Shown here: piece after piece, positions 50,588 to 58,247 of the stretch | Layout of the letters: each line of letters begins with the position of its first letter | How positions within the stretch are numbered: the first letter of the stretch is position 1 | DNA from: DASXYG01 sp036502625 | Lineage (GTDB): Bacteria > Actinomycetota > Actinomycetes > Streptosporangiales > Streptosporangiaceae | Assembly: GCA_036502625.1 (NCBI GenBank) | Contig: DASXYG010000059.1 | Coordinates: forward strand, 1 to 64,000 | Direction: 5' to 3' | Length of the DNA: 64,000 nt | Program-made: the position numbers and the translations under genes | Notes under the pieces: model-generated | The model's database searches: none | What the model was told of the DNA's origin: nothing | What the model saw: the letters and a program-made list of their open reading frames with translations, nothing else

Positions 50588-51811
50588 GTGACCATCCAAC
50601 AGACCCGCCCCGCTTGGGTCCGCCGCGTCGCGGACGGCACACCGGCCGGGCGCGACCGGGCCATCGACGGGCTGCGCGCCCTCGCGATCTGCGGCGTCGT
50701 CGCCGGGCACTGGCTCGTGGCCGTCCAGGTGCCGCACGCGGACGGCGCGCTGCACAACGCCAGCCCGCTGCGCGACCTGCCGTACCTCGCCCCGGCGTCC
50801 TGGGTGCTGCAGATGCTCGGGCTGTTCTTCCTGGTCGGCGGCTACACCGGGGCCATCGGATGGGCGCGCGCCCGGGAGCGCGGCACCTCGTACGCGGACT
50901 GGCTCGGCACGCGCACCCGGCGGCTGGGGCGGCCGGTGCTCGCGGTCACCGCCGCGTGGGGGTGCGCGCTGCCGCTGCTCGCGCTCGCCGGCGTGCCGGG
51001 GACGACGCAGCGGACGTGCGCGGTGCTGATCGTCCAGCCGCTGTGGTTCATCGGCGTCTATCTGGTGGCCACCGCGCTGACGCCGCTGGTCGTGGCGCTC
51101 GACCGGCGGCTCGGCGCGGCCGCGCCCCTGCCCGCCGTGGCCATCGTGGCCGTCGTGGACGCGCTGCGGTACGGCCCGTGGGCGCACGCCGTGCCCGGCT
51201 GGGTCGGGCTGGTCAACATCGTCCCCGGCTGGCTTTTCGCGTACCAGCTCGGCGTCGCCTGGGCGCACGGCCGGCTGCGCCGCCGTACGGCCGCGCTGAT
51301 GGCCGCGGCCGGTGTGGCGCTGTTCGCCGTGCTGATCGCGCGGTTCGGCTACCCGGCCAGCATGGTGGGCGTGCCGGGCGCCGCGCGCTCCAACTCCAAC
51401 CCGCCGTCGCTGCTGGTCATCGCCCTGGCGGCGGCGCAGTGCGGCGTCGCGATCCTGCTCCGCGACCGGATCGCCGCCTGGCTGCGCCACCCGGTCGCGT
51501 GGGCCGCCGTGGTCATGGCCAACCTCGCCGCGATGACGATCTTCTGCTGGCACCTGACCGCCGTCCTGCTGGTCAGCCTGGTGTCGGACGCCGTGGCCGG
51601 ACCGCTGCCCGGCCTGCACGACACCCCCGCCGGGCCGGGCTGGGTGCTCACCCGGCTGGCCTGGCTGCCGGTCTTCGCGGTCGTGCTCGCGGGCCTGTGG
51701 TTCGCGGTGCGCCGCTGGGAGTCCGCCTGGCCGCCCGGCCACCGCGTAGCCAAGACGCTGGTGGCGCTGGCGTCCGCGGGCTTCGCGGTGTACGCGCTCG
51801 CGGTGATGTGA
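50588..51811 (+). CDS. Acyltransferase-3-family membrane protein
   Basis: A 407-residue integral membrane acyltransferase with about ten helices. The first segment RAIDGLRALAICGVVAGHWL holds the conserved catalytic His; FFLVGGYTG and RRLGRPVL are also family-like. It would O-acylate an exported or membrane-bound glycan, lipid or metabolite. The start is GTG 50588. It appears monocistronic. Confidence 0.87.
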   Translation: MTIQQTRPAWVRRVADGTPAGRDRAIDGLRALAICGVVAGHWLVAVQVPHADGALHNASPLRDLPYLAPASWVLQMLGLFFLVGGYTGAIGWARARERGTSYADWLGTRTRRLGRPVLAVTAAWGCALPLLALAGVPGTTQRTCAVLIVQPLWFIGVYLVATALTPLVVALDRRLGAAAPLPAVAIVAVVDALRYGPWAHAVPGWVGLVNIVPGWLFAYQLGVAWAHGRLRRRTAALMAAAGVALFAVLIARFGYPASMVGVPGAARSNSNPPSLLVIALAAAQCGVAILLRDRIAAWLRHPVAWAAVVMANLAAMTIFCWHLTAVLLVSLVSDAVAGPLPGLHDTPAGPGWVLTRLAWLPVFAVVLAGLWFAVRRWESAWPPGHRVAKTLVALASAGFAVYALAVM

Positions 51812-51874
51812 CGCCGCGCACGGCCGTCGCGCGGGTGCGCACGACCTCGGCGGTGGACCGGTCGCGGCCCAGGG

Positions 51875-52150
51875 TCATGGTCGTCCCGTACGGGCGGCCC
51901 GCCTGCGGCGCAGGCCCGCGCCCGTCAGCCGGGCGAGCAGCTCCTGGCAGCCCACCGGGTGGGCGCCGAGGCCCACGGCGGCGGTGTACGTGTCGGACGG
52001 AACGTCGTAGTGGTCGCGCTCGAACGCGCGCGGCGGCACCCCGAGCCGCTCCGCGAACGCGTGCAGCTCCGCGTACGACACGTCGCTGACCAGGTGCGAC
52101 CAGACGCGGCCGCGCGCGGGCCAGATCGGGGGGTCGATGAGGATCGCCAC
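51875..52150 (-). CDS. DUF4031 protein
   Basis: A 91-residue protein opening VAILIDPPIWPARGRVWSHL and continuing SYAELHAFAERLGVPPRAFERDHYDV, the full DUF4031 signature. Function unknown; conserved Asp, His and Trp residues hint at a small nuclease or metal protein. GTG 52150 is the start. A basic tail LRRRRAARTGRP ends it. It is divergent from the M20 peptidase. Confidence 0.85.
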   Translation of the reverse strand: MAILIDPPIWPARGRVWSHLVSDVSYAELHAFAERLGVPPRAFERDHYDVPSDTYTAAVGLGAHPVGCQELLARLTGAGLRRRRAARTGRP

Positions 52151-52219
52151 GCAAGCGATGGTAGCCGCGGCGCGGTGCGCCCCTCCGTACGGATCCGCGC
52201 GCGGAATACGATGCGAATC

Positions 52220-53617
52220 ATGACCATCGACCCCCGTGAGCACGTCGCCGCCGAGGCCGCCGAGTTCTTCGCGTCGCTGAAGGAATGGCTGGCCATCCCG
52301 TCGATCTCCGGACAGCCCGAGCACCACGACGACGTACGCCGCAGCGCGGAGTGGCTTGTCGCGCACCTGCGCGGCATCGGCTTCCCGGTGGCCGAGGTGT
52401 GGGAGTCCGACGGCCTGCCCGCCGTCTTCGCCGAGTGGCCGTCCGGCGACCCGGACGCGCCGACGGTCGTCGTCTACGGCCACCACGACGTCCAGCCGGT
52501 CGACCCGGTCGAGCTGTGGGAGACCGAGCCGTTCGCGCCGACCGAGCGCGGCGACCGGCTGTACGGCAGGGGCGCGGCCGACGACAAGGGCCAGGTCTTC
52601 TTCCACACCCTCGGCGTCCGCGCCCACCTCGCCGCCACCGGGCGTACGGCGCCCGCGGTGAACCTGAAGCTGATCGTCGAGGGCGAGGAGGAGTCCGGCT
52701 CGCCGCACTTCGCCGACCTGCTGCGGGCCCACCGCGACCGGCTCGCCTGCGACGTCGTCGTGGTGTCCGACACCGGCATGTGGGCCGCCGACACCCCGAG
52801 CACGTGCACGGCGATGCGCGGCATGACCGACTGCGACGTCGCCTTCTCCGGCCCGTCCGGCGACGTCCACTCCGGCGTGTTCGGCGGCGCGATCCCGAAC
52901 CCGCTGACCGAGCTGTGCCGCGTCCTCGGCGGCATGCACGACACCGACGGCCACGTCACCATCGACGGCTTCTACGACGACGTCGTCGAGCTGACCCCGG
53001 CCGAGCGCGAGATGATCGCCAAGCTGCCGTTCGACGAGGCGGCCTGGCTGGCCAACGCGAAGTCCACGGCGGCGCGCGGCGAGACCGGCTTCACCACGCT
53101 CGAACGCGTGTGGGCGCGGCCGACCGCCGAGCTGAACGGCATGTGGGGCGGCTACACCGGCGCGGGCCACAAGACGATCGTGCCCTCCGACGCGCACGCC
53201 AAGGTGTCGTTCCGGCTGGTCGCGGGGCAGGAGCCGGCGACCGTCCAGAAGCGGTTCGAGTCGTGGCTTGCCGCGCGCGTACCCGAGGGCGTCCGCGCGG
53301 AGGTCCACTGGCACGGGCCCGGCGTACGGCCGTGCCTGACGCCGCTCGGCCACCCGGCGCTCCAGGCGGTCACCGACGCCATGGGCGCGACGTTCGGCAA
53401 GGAGATCCTCTACACCCGCGAGGGCGGCTCGGGTCCCGAGGCGGACCTCCAGGACGTCCTCGCCGCGCCGGTCGTGTTCCTCGGCGTCAGCCTCCCGGAC
53501 GACGGCTGGCACGCACCGAACGAGAAGGTCGAGATGCCACTGCTGCTCAAGGGCGCCGAGGCGGCCGCCCACCTGTGGACGGGCCTCGCCGCCACAATGT
53601 CGAAGGGGGATGCGTGA
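52220..53617 (+). CDS. M20-family metallopeptidase (dipeptidase)
   Basis: A 465-residue zinc peptidase. Metal ligands sit in VVVYGHHDVQP (His, then Asp), GRGAADDKG (bridging Asp) and IVEGEEESGS (catalytic Glu and ligand Glu). The dimerisation lid begins at DVAFSGPSGDVHSGVFGG, and the last ligand His is in SLPDDGWHAPNEK. It cleaves dipeptides or N-acylated amino acids. ATG 52220 is chosen; ATG 52211 is an alternative. It overlaps nudC by 4 bp, so the two are cotranscribed. Confidence 0.92.
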   Translation: MTIDPREHVAAEAAEFFASLKEWLAIPSISGQPEHHDDVRRSAEWLVAHLRGIGFPVAEVWESDGLPAVFAEWPSGDPDAPTVVVYGHHDVQPVDPVELWETEPFAPTERGDRLYGRGAADDKGQVFFHTLGVRAHLAATGRTAPAVNLKLIVEGEEESGSPHFADLLRAHRDRLACDVVVVSDTGMWAADTPSTCTAMRGMTDCDVAFSGPSGDVHSGVFGGAIPNPLTELCRVLGGMHDTDGHVTIDGFYDDVVELTPAEREMIAKLPFDEAAWLANAKSTAARGETGFTTLERVWARPTAELNGMWGGYTGAGHKTIVPSDAHAKVSFRLVAGQEPATVQKRFESWLAARVPEGVRAEVHWHGPGVRPCLTPLGHPALQAVTDAMGATFGKEILYTREGGSGPEADLQDVLAAPVVFLGVSLPDDGWHAPNEKVEMPLLLKGAEAAAHLWTGLAATMSKGDA

Positions 53618-54537
53618 ACGTTCCTGAGCTGCGCGGCGAGCTCGCGCTGTCGCGGTCGGAGCTCGACCGGGTGTCCGAGCGCCGCGGCGACACCGAGTGG
53701 GTCGCGAAGACGTGGGACGATCCGGCCACCCGGGTGTTCGGCATCAGCACCGAGGGCAAGGCACTCGTCGACGAACCGACCGCGTCCCTGGTGCTGACCG
53801 GCACCGACACCGCCCCGGACGGCATCCGCTGCCTGCTGGGCATCGACGCCGACGACGTCGCGTACTTCAGCGTCGTCACCGACGCCCTGCCCGACCTCCC
53901 CGGCACCCCGATGGGCATCCGGCAGGTGGCCACGCTGCTCGGCGCGCGCGACACCGGCCTGCTGACCCACGCCGTGGCCCTGGAGTACTGGCACGTCACG
54001 CACGGCTTCTGCCCGCAGTGCGGCGCGGCCACCGAGGTCAAGTCGGCGGGGAGCGTACGCGTCTGCCCGGTCGACGGCAGCCAGCACTTCCCGCGCGTCG
54101 ACCCCGCCGTGATCATGCTGGTGCTCGACGACCCCGCCGACCCCGCCGACCAGCGGTGCCTGCTCGGCAGCGGAACGGTCTGGGCCAGCAACCGCTACTC
54201 CACGCTCGCCGGGTTCGTCGAGCCGGGCGAGTCGCTGGAGCGCGCGGTGGCCCGCGAGGTGGGGGAGGAGGTGGGCGTCCGCGTGACGGAGGCCCGCTAC
54301 CTCGGCAGCCAGCCGTGGCCGATGCCGCGCAGCCTGATGCTCGGCTTCTTCGCGCTCGCGCCGGACCCCGAGCCCGTGCGCTTCCGCGACGGCGAGATCA
54401 CCGCGGCCCGGTGGTTCACCCGTACGGAACTGGCCGAGGCGGCGGCGTCCGGCGAGATCAAGCTGCCCGGCCCCATCTCGATCGCCCGCCACCTCATCGA
54501 GACGTGGTACGGCGAGGAGCTGCCCGGCTCCTGGTGA
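53614..54537 (+). CDS. nudC: NudC, NAD(H) pyrophosphatase
   Basis: A 307-residue Nudix enzyme that hydrolyses NADH to NMNH and AMP and may decap NAD-RNA. The Nudix box is GFVEPGESLERAVAREVGEE followed by VG, and SQPWPMPRSLM is the NADH-specific motif. A zinc-ribbon-like FCPQCG plus RVCPVDG has three Cys and an Asp, a usual actinobacterial variant. GTG 53614 overlaps the M20 stop (GTGA). A strong hairpin begins in its stop codon. Confidence 0.93.
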   Translation: MNVPELRGELALSRSELDRVSERRGDTEWVAKTWDDPATRVFGISTEGKALVDEPTASLVLTGTDTAPDGIRCLLGIDADDVAYFSVVTDALPDLPGTPMGIRQVATLLGARDTGLLTHAVALEYWHVTHGFCPQCGAATEVKSAGSVRVCPVDGSQHFPRVDPAVIMLVLDDPADPADQRCLLGSGTVWASNRYSTLAGFVEPGESLERAVAREVGEEVGVRVTEARYLGSQPWPMPRSLMLGFFALAPDPEPVRFRDGEITAARWFTRTELAEAAASGEIKLPGPISIARHLIETWYGEELPGSW

Positions 54538-54575
54538 CCGCCGCGCACGACGGGGGTATCGTCGTGCGCGGCGGT
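54537..54575 (+). terminator. Intrinsic terminator after nudC
   Basis: A perfect 16-bp stem (54537-54552 with 54560-54575) and a 7-base loop ggggtat. The stem starts on the last base of the TGA stop codon. Confidence 0.85.
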
Positions 54576-54694
54576 TCCCGGCCGCCTCTGGGTCCGCGGG
54601 CAGGGCTGCAAGCCCACCGGTTCGTACGACAGGCAACCGGCAGATCCTTCCCGCCCGATGCCGCGGACCCGCGGGCGCCGAGGAAAGGACTGCC

Positions 54695-56185
54695 GTGTCC
54701 GATCACGCACGCGCGCTCCCCGACCGCCCGAACCTCCGCCACCTGAAGCTGGAGGCGAAGCGGCGGCTGGCCGCGGGGGAGTTCGCGACCCTTCACGAGG
54801 CGCAGCTCGCCATCGCCCGCGAGCACGGCCTGCCGAGCTGGACCGCGCTCAAGCGGCGCATCGAGGCGACACCCGCAAGCCCCGCGCTCACCCAGGTCAA
54901 CTGGGTGATCTCCCGGTTCGCCGACGCCGGCGGACCTGCCTGGGCGGCGCCGGACACCACCGAGCTGCGCGACCACTTCGACGACCGCTTCCTCAGCGTC
55001 GTCGAGCCGCCCGCGCTCGTCCGCACGCTGACGCGCGTGGCGCCGCGGCTGCGCGAGGAGCTCGTCGTCATGCACGAGACGCCGGTGAGCCTGCGCGCCC
55101 GCGTCGGCGGCCTCCAGGTCGAGGCGGCGACCGAGCCCACCGCGCCGTACCGGCTCACCGGCCTGCGCGCCTACCCGGTGGGCAGCCGGGTCACCGACGC
55201 GCGCGTCGCGGCGCCGTCCACCCGTACGGACGGCGACGTGCCCGCCGAGGCGCTGCGGGTGATGGAGGAGTCCGTCGGCGAGCTCGGCCTGCCCGGGCTC
55301 GTCGCGGCCGGCGCGGCGCACCGGCCCGGATGGGCGGCCGCGCGGGGGAGCGCGGACCTGGAGCGCGGCGAGGAGCTGACCACCGGCCACCGGGTCCCCG
55401 CCTACTCGATCACCAAGATCGTCACCGCGACCGCCGTGCTGTGCCTGGTCGCCGACGGCCTGATCGGCCTCGACACCCCGGCGAACACGTACCTGCGGGA
55501 GGTCCGCCTCGGCGACGACACGGTGACCGTACGGGAACTGCTCGCCCACACCGGCGGCGTGGCCGGTCCCGAGGAGCTGTTCACCGAGGAGGTCCCCGAC
55601 CAGGCGCGGCTCCTCGGGCCGGTCGTGGCGTGCGACGGCCCGCGCGGCACCTTCGCGTACAGCAACGGCGGCTACGGCGTGCTCGGCCGGCTCATCGCCG
55701 ACGTCACCGGCGTGCCGTACACCGACACCGCCACCGACCTGGTCCTGCGTCCGCTGGCGATGCGCGACTCGTCGTTCCCCCGCCGGTGGCCCGACGCCGG
55801 CGCGGTCACCGGCTACCGGCTGGCCGACGACGGCGCGTTCGTGCCGGTGCCGCGCCAGGTCTGCGCGCTGCCTGCCGCCGGCGGCCTGTGGTCGACCGCT
55901 TCGGACCTGCTCCGCCTCGCCCGTACGTGGTCGACGCTGCTGCCCGCCGAGCTCGCGGACGAGGCGCTGCGCCCGCACGCCGAGCGCGGCCCCGACCGCG
56001 CGGCGATCGGCCTCGGCTGGCTGCTCAACGGGCCGAAGGACGTGTACGGCCACGCGGGCGGCGGCCCGGGCGCGTGCACGTCACTGATCGTGCGGTCGAG
56101 CACCGGCCAGGCCGGGGTGGCGGTGGCCAACCGGCTGATCCCCATCGAACCCGTCAACGCCCGGATGCTCGTGCCGCTCGGCTGA
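54695..56185 (+). CDS. Serine beta-lactamase-fold hydrolase with N-terminal helical domain
   Basis: A 496-residue protein of three parts. Residues about 11-57 (PNLRHLKLEAKRRLAAGEF, then REHGLPSWTALKRRIE) match the short helical domain usually found at the start of ankyrin proteins. Residues about 65-170 are a mixed domain like the ORF12-type helical domain. From about 185 on is a class C beta-lactamase/DD-peptidase-like fold with YSITK (Ser238, Lys241), YSNGGYG and HAGGGPG. There is no signal peptide, so it is probably a cytoplasmic esterase or amidase. GTG 54695. Confidence 0.87.
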   Translation: MSDHARALPDRPNLRHLKLEAKRRLAAGEFATLHEAQLAIAREHGLPSWTALKRRIEATPASPALTQVNWVISRFADAGGPAWAAPDTTELRDHFDDRFLSVVEPPALVRTLTRVAPRLREELVVMHETPVSLRARVGGLQVEAATEPTAPYRLTGLRAYPVGSRVTDARVAAPSTRTDGDVPAEALRVMEESVGELGLPGLVAAGAAHRPGWAAARGSADLERGEELTTGHRVPAYSITKIVTATAVLCLVADGLIGLDTPANTYLREVRLGDDTVTVRELLAHTGGVAGPEELFTEEVPDQARLLGPVVACDGPRGTFAYSNGGYGVLGRLIADVTGVPYTDTATDLVLRPLAMRDSSFPRRWPDAGAVTGYRLADDGAFVPVPRQVCALPAAGGLWSTASDLLRLARTWSTLLPAELADEALRPHAERGPDRAAIGLGWLLNGPKDVYGHAGGGPGACTSLIVRSSTGQAGVAVANRLIPIEPVNARMLVPLG

Positions 56186-56196
56186 GCGCGGCGGCC

Positions 56197-56226
56197 GCGG
56201 CGCCCCGGCACCGGCCGGGGCGCCGC
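56197..56226. terminator. Bidirectional terminator hairpin
   Basis: A 13-bp perfect stem (56197-56209 with 56214-56226), loop accg, between convergent genes ending at 56185 and 56231. Confidence 0.8.
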
Positions 56227-56230
56227 CCCG

Positions 56231-57262
56231 TCAGGACCGGCAGGGGTCGGTGCCGGGGCGGCCGGGACGCGCGATGTGCCGCCGGTCGAGGATGCGTTCG
56301 AGCAGCGTCGGCCACGCGGCCATCAGCCCGTCGGCGCAGGCGTCGATGAGCTGGTTGTACGTCGCGGCGTTCTCCGGCGCGGTGCCGCTGAACCAGACGT
56401 GCACCGCGTAGCCGTCGGCGTGCGCGCGGGCGATGAACGCCTTCGTGGCCACATCGACGCCGTCGAAGCGCACGGGGACCTGGAGGGCCACGGTGCCGTC
56501 GATCGGCCGGACGCCCGTGAGGACGTACGCCGTGACGCCGTTCAGGCCCGGCGCCAGCGGTATGCGCGGGGCCAGCCGGTGGAACTCGGCCACCGCCTGG
56601 TCGTTGAACGACGTGACGATGACGTCGGTACGGCCGGCGCGGTTCAGCAGCGCCGCGAGCAGCCGCGCGTTGTGCAGGAACGACGCGGTGTCGGCGTCGG
56701 TGGTGCCCTTGATCTCGATGTTGACCGGCACGTGCCGGAACGTCCGCAGCACCTCGCTGAGCGAGGGGATCGCGAAGTCGTCGGCCCGGTAGCCGCGCGG
56801 CGGCCGCCGCTGGCGGGTGCGGATGCCGCGCAGCGGATACGACGACGGCGGCAGGCCCGGCACGGCGCTGCGGCCCGGCACGAAGTAGTACGCCGCGTCC
56901 AGCGCGTGCACCTGCCGGTACGTGTGGTCGCGTACGAGCCCGGCGCCGTCGGTGGTGGGGTCGAGCGTCGCGTTGTGCATGACCACGAGCCGGTCGTCGG
57001 CGGTCGACTGCACGTCGAGCTCGATCATGTCGGCGCCATGGCGTACGGCGCGCTTGAACGCGTACATGGTGTCGCCGGGCGCCTCGTTCTCACCGCCCGC
57101 GTGCGCCATGTTCAGGAACCGGCGGTGGAGCCAGGGATTCGCGCCGCCCGGCGGGTGCTCGCCCGTACGCGAAACGGGTGCGGCCGCCGCGACGCCCGGG
57201 ACGGCGATGATCACGGCCGATAACAGCGCGGCGAGTGCCGCCGCGCGGGCAGGAAGGCGCAT
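56231..57262 (-). CDS. Secreted glycerophosphodiester phosphodiesterase
   Basis: A 343-residue exported GDPD-fold enzyme. Residues 1-28 form a signal peptide. NMAHAGGENEAPGDT carries the first catalytic His (HRG variant HAG) and metal Glu; MIELDVQSTADDRLVVMHN has metal Glu/Asp and second His. VPVNIEIKG supplies the last Glu and Lys, and VHVWFSG is near the end. It cleaves glycerophosphodiesters outside the cell to recover phosphate or glycerol. ATG 57262 is chosen over upstream in-frame codons because it starts the signal peptide. Confidence 0.9.
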   Translation of the reverse strand: MRLPARAAALAALLSAVIIAVPGVAAAAPVSRTGEHPPGGANPWLHRRFLNMAHAGGENEAPGDTMYAFKRAVRHGADMIELDVQSTADDRLVVMHNATLDPTTDGAGLVRDHTYRQVHALDAAYYFVPGRSAVPGLPPSSYPLRGIRTRQRRPPRGYRADDFAIPSLSEVLRTFRHVPVNIEIKGTTDADTASFLHNARLLAALLNRAGRTDVIVTSFNDQAVAEFHRLAPRIPLAPGLNGVTAYVLTGVRPIDGTVALQVPVRFDGVDVATKAFIARAHADGYAVHVWFSGTAPENAATYNQLIDACADGLMAAWPTLLERILDRRHIARPGRPGTDPCRS

Positions 57263-57311
57263 CACGGCCAGGAGCCTAACCCCGGCCACCGACAAGGTCA
57301 CCCGCCCGAGG

Positions 57312-57782
57312 TCACGGGGTGATCGTGGAGGGCGTGTCGCCGGACTCGGCCGGTATGGCGGGGAACGTGCCGGTGTCGCGCGACGGGTCGCGGGCCAGCT
57401 CCGGGGGGATCGGCAGCAGCGGGTTCGTCACGCTGGCCACCACGTCTCGGGCCAGCTCCTGCACCTTCCTGCCCCGGGCGCGCGCCGCCTGCCTGATGCG
57501 GTCGAAGGCGTGGCGCGGGCTGACCCGCTGCCGCTCCGCCAGCACGCCGATCGCCTGCTCGACGATCACCCGCGCCTCAAGGGCGTGTTCGAGCTGCGCG
57601 ACCGTCACGCGCAGCCGCTGCGCCTCCGTGGCGTGCTGCGGGGTGCGCGGCGGGCGCGGGTCGCCGCCCACGTCCGCCGCGAGAAGATCGGCGAACACCA
57701 TCGCGCTCGTCAGATCGGGAAGCTCGTCGCCCCCGACGCGCCAGCCGCCGGGGGTACGCCGTATCACCAGGTCGTCAGTCAC
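57312..57782 (-). CDS. ANTAR-domain protein
   Basis: A 156-residue protein with an ANTAR RNA-binding domain at about residues 56-120: LEHALEARVIVEQAIGVLAE and RVSPRHAFDRIRQAARARGRKVQELA, including the conserved Ala and Arg positions. ANTAR proteins bind paired hexaloop hairpins to block transcription termination. No receiver or GAF domain is fused, so control of this one is unclear. It lies 22 bases downstream of the mycoredoxin gene on the same strand. Confidence 0.88.
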   Translation of the reverse strand: MTDDLVIRRTPGGWRVGGDELPDLTSAMVFADLLAADVGGDPRPPRTPQHATEAQRLRVTVAQLEHALEARVIVEQAIGVLAERQRVSPRHAFDRIRQAARARGRKVQELARDVVASVTNPLLPIPPELARDPSRDTGTFPAIPAESGDTPSTITP

Positions 57783-57804
57783 CGAATCCGTTTCACCGGG
57801 TCGT

Positions 57805-58080
57805 TCACTCGGCCGCGCCGACCGCCATGGCCTCCTTGACCTGGCGTACGGACGGGTTGGTCATCACGGTGCGCCCGCCGGGCGCGTCCACCACGACGGT
57901 CGGGACCGTCTGGTTGCCGCCGTTCACCCCCATGACGTACTCCGCGGCCGAGGGGTCCTTCTCGATGTCGATCTCCGTCATCTCGATGCCCTCGCGCGCG
58001 AGCTGGCGCTTGAGGTTCCTGCAATAGCCGCACCACGGAGTCGTGTACATCGTGAGCTGCGCCGTCGCGGTCGTCGCCAT
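57805..58080 (-). CDS. mrx1: Mycoredoxin-type glutaredoxin-like protein
   Basis: A 91-residue thioredoxin-fold reductase: LTMYTTPWCGYCRNLKRQL gives the CGYC active site (Cys17, Cys20), and the TVPTVVV cis-Pro loop follows. Mycoredoxins reduce mycothiol mixed disulfides in actinobacteria. ATG 58080. It is divergent from uvrD2 and probably cotranscribed with the ANTAR gene. Confidence 0.9.
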   Translation of the reverse strand: MATTATAQLTMYTTPWCGYCRNLKRQLAREGIEMTEIDIEKDPSAAEYVMGVNGGNQTVPTVVVDAPGGRTVMTNPSVRQVKEAMAVGAAE

Positions 58081-58247
58081 GGCAGACGTGTCTCCTTACC
58101 AAGCCTCACTGATCGCCCCGTACCAGGGCCTCGCACGCATAACGTCCCGCCACGCCCGTACCTTCCCCACCGCGCCCGTTCTGTCACCGGCACCTGGGAG
58201 ACTCGTACGGCCCGACCGCCGAGCCGCGCCGCCCCAAGGAGATGGTG

